From Actinomycetota bacterium (GTDB lineage Bacteria > Actinomycetota > Thermoleophilia > Solirubrobacterales > 70-9): DNA of 7,271 nucleotides. Where the stretch lies: positions 1-7,271 of the forward strand of contig JAFDWD010001104.1 in the NCBI GenBank assembly GCA_018268695.1, given 5' to 3'. Positions 6,363 through 7,271 of this stretch are shown here, one piece after another. The notes under the pieces are model-generated. The model worked only from the letters and a program-made list of their open reading frames with translations, ran no database searches and was not told the origin of the DNA. The position numbers and the translations under genes were made by a program. The first letter of the stretch is position 1. Every line of letters starts with the position of its first letter.

Positions 6363-7062
6363 AGCCGCGGGCGCGCCCTTCGTCGTCGAGGTCGACCAGC
6401 CAGAGGTTCGAATAGTCCTTGCCGAGGTTGTGGTACCGGGTGCTCGCCTCGACGATCCAGAGATCGCCGTCGCGGGCGACGTGCCACCAGTCGAATGAGG
6501 TGTCGCCGGGCTTGTCGGCGTGCTCGAGCCAGCCTTTGACGATCTCCTCGCGGCCGTTCAGGATCCACCAGGGCTCGATCCGGTAGAAGCCGTCCGGGGT
6601 GAAGAGGTTGGCGACGGCATCGGGGTCGTTGGTCTCCGCCCAGGCATCCCGGTAGGCGTCGATCCAGCGCCGCAGCGGCGCCGCCGCGAAGGCTTCCTCC
6701 GGCCCCTCGTAGGCGCGCATGCGCCCGATCCGCCCCTCGCGGAAGCGGAACACGTCGGTCGCTTCCGCCTCCAGCGGGGTGCCGTCGTTGAGGATCCCGT
6801 GGAGCTTGTGGACGATGACGATCTCCGGCCCGACCCGCGTCGCGGTCGGCTCCGAGGTCAGGTGCTTCCAGCCCGACCGCGAGGCCTGGAGGTATTCGGC
6901 GACCGCCGCCGGCCCGACCCGCCGCCCGCCCATCTCGAACGACAGCGGCTCGATCCACTCGACCTCCGGGTCCATGTCGGCGACCGACGCCTGCGCATCC
7001 CCTCGCGCGAACGCCTCGTAGGCGGCGAGGACGACGTCGATCTCCGGATCGTCGGCGGGCAC
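6319..7062 (-). CDS. Tandem SnoaL-like/NTF2-like protein
   Basis: A 247-residue protein with two consecutive NTF2-superfamily (SnoaL-like) cone-shaped domains. Domain 1 is about 6-118: an AYEAFARGD helix, then DMDPEVEWIEP at 29-39, GRRVGPAAVAEYL at 46-58, and a VFRFREGRIGRMRAYE strand pair at 104-119. Domain 2 is about 129-240: WIDAYRDAWAETND helix, NLFTPDGFYRIEPWW at 152-166, GREEIVKGWLEH at 170-181, and a closing FTEWWKQWP at 234-242. Members serve as small-molecule cyclases, isomerases or hydrolases, or as ligand-binding folds. No catalytic set can be assigned. The start is GTG 7062, the only suitable start before the first helix; TAGCGT ends six bases before it, which fits a leaderless transcript. 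The final 14 codons overlap the oxidoreductase gene on the other strand. Single-domain SnoaL proteins have about 130 residues, so this is a duplication or fusion, and the halves have diverged strongly. Confidence 0.82.
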   Translation of the reverse strand: MPADDPEIDVVLAAYEAFARGDAQASVADMDPEVEWIEPLSFEMGGRRVGPAAVAEYLQASRSGWKHLTSEPTATRVGPEIVIVHKLHGILNDGTPLEAEATDVFRFREGRIGRMRAYEGPEEAFAAAPLRRWIDAYRDAWAETNDPDAVANLFTPDGFYRIEPWWILNGREEIVKGWLEHADKPGDTSFDWWHVARDGDLWIVEASTRYHNLGKDYSNLWLVDLDDEGRARGFTEWWKQWPDDAVG

Positions 7063-7068
7063 GAGGCC

Positions 7069-7096
7069 ACGCTACCTGCTCGGGGGGTGGTTGAAA
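7069..7096 (-). promoter_or_regulatory. Predicted leaderless promoter of the SnoaL-like gene
   Basis: On the minus strand, TTTCAA (7096-7091) and TAGCGT (7074-7069) are spaced by 16 bases. Six bases then lead to GTG 7062, so the transcript would begin at the start codon. The -35 is weak; the case rests mainly on the TAnnnT position, which matches the aminotransferase promoter. Confidence 0.38.
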
Positions 7097-7204
7097 GGAA
7101 CGGGAAAGGGACGCAAGGGTCTGCGGCCGGCACGGCCGTCCCGGGAGACGTGCGGGAGCTGTCGCGAAGTCCACGCTTCCGTGCGCGTCGGACAACGCCG
7201 ATCT

Positions 7205-7254
7205 CGCGCTGCGTGCTTCGACCACACCATGGTGTGGTCGATCCACGCAGCGCG
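7205..7254. repeat. 50-bp near-perfect palindrome
   Basis: The two 25-base halves are complementary at 23 positions, with mismatches only at 7217/7242 and 7216/7243. The central 24 bases (7218-7241) form a perfect loopless palindrome around CCATGG, and a second uninterrupted 11-bp block pairs 7205-7215 with 7244-7254. There is no T-tract on either strand, so a classical terminator is unlikely. It could be a binding site for a large dimer or tetramer, a bidirectional transcription block, or a repeat element. Confidence 0.75.
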
Positions 7255-7263
7255 GCGTGGATC
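7240..7263. repeat. Second inverted repeat overlapping the large palindrome
   Basis: GATCCACGC (7240-7248) and GCGTGGATC (7255-7263) are perfect 9-bp complements around a 6-base spacer. The left arm lies inside the right half of the 50-bp palindrome, so both hairpins cannot form in one strand at the same time. The window ends eight bases later, so any further structure is cut off. Confidence 0.65.
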
Positions 7264-7271
7264 ACCCGTGC

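Larger units (their letters stand above)
7063..7271. other. Non-coding end of the window
   Basis: No believable gene is seen in these 209 bases; the open frames crossing them run against the coding pattern of the SnoaL-like gene. The stretch contains the predicted promoter above, a small hairpin of CGGCCG arms around GCA (7124-7138) without a T-tract, and the compound palindrome at 7205-7263. TCCACGC occurs at 7170-7176 and again at 7242-7248. Confidence 0.6.

Noticed and set aside
7120..7140. CGGCCG-GCA-CGGCCG hairpin as a terminator
   Set aside because: Only six GC pairs, no T-tract, and such short GC palindromes are frequent in DNA of this composition.
1..7271. CRISPR array, tRNA or rRNA genes, insertion sequence or phage genes
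   Set aside because: No regularly spaced direct repeats, no cloverleaf-like segments, no transposase or integrase motifs were seen in any frame.

Overview
The window is very GC-rich, compactly coded DNA. Codons ending in G or C dominate, spacers are very short, and two genes start with GTG. Three of the five genes appear to have a -10 element only 6 to 8 bases before the start codon. This is typical of a high-GC actinobacterium, and the protein types would fit the Thermoleophilia/Solirubrobacterales group, but that placement is inference. No RNA genes, CRISPR array or insertion sequences are visible.

Layout: (1) A plus-strand pair opens the window. An acyl-CoA dehydrogenase (1-1089, cut at its 5' end by the window edge) is followed within a few bases by a fused NDP-forming acyl-CoA synthetase (1097-3235). 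Together they look like a small acyl-CoA module: the synthetase makes or breaks the thioester with ATP/ADP, and the dehydrogenase introduces the alpha-beta double bond. (2) A minus-strand class III PLP aminotransferase (3232-4623) runs convergently into the synthetase; the two stop codons overlap in the tetranucleotide TTAG. (3) A locally AT-rich 68-bp spacer (4624-4691) carries two divergent promoters whose -35 elements occupy the same bases on opposite strands, inside a short inverted repeat. It separates the aminotransferase from (4) a plus-strand FAD-dependent oxidoreductase of the phytoene desaturase/PYROXD2 type (4692-6362). (5) A minus-strand protein with two tandem SnoaL/NTF2-like domains (6319-7062) overlaps the oxidoreductase tail by 44 bases. 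(6) A 209-base non-coding end (7063-7271) holds a probable leaderless promoter and a large compound palindrome.

The most unusual feature is not a gene. Inside the synthetase, exactly at the linker between the ligase part and the ATP-grasp part, lies a 70-base stem-loop (2515-2584). Its 31-base arms pair completely in the sense RNA, with only three G.U wobbles and an 8-base loop. It keeps the reading frame and adds a linker segment of low-complexity character. It resembles an in-frame palindromic element, as described in Rickettsia genes, or a strongly selected mRNA structure. The second unusual structure is the pair of overlapping, mutually exclusive palindromes at 7205-7263.

Functionally, the divergent aminotransferase/oxidoreductase pair may share regulation and act on amine or amino-acid substrates, but the substrates cannot be read from the sequence. 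Nothing here proves a new multi-gene system; the ordinary parts look like accessory catabolic metabolism.
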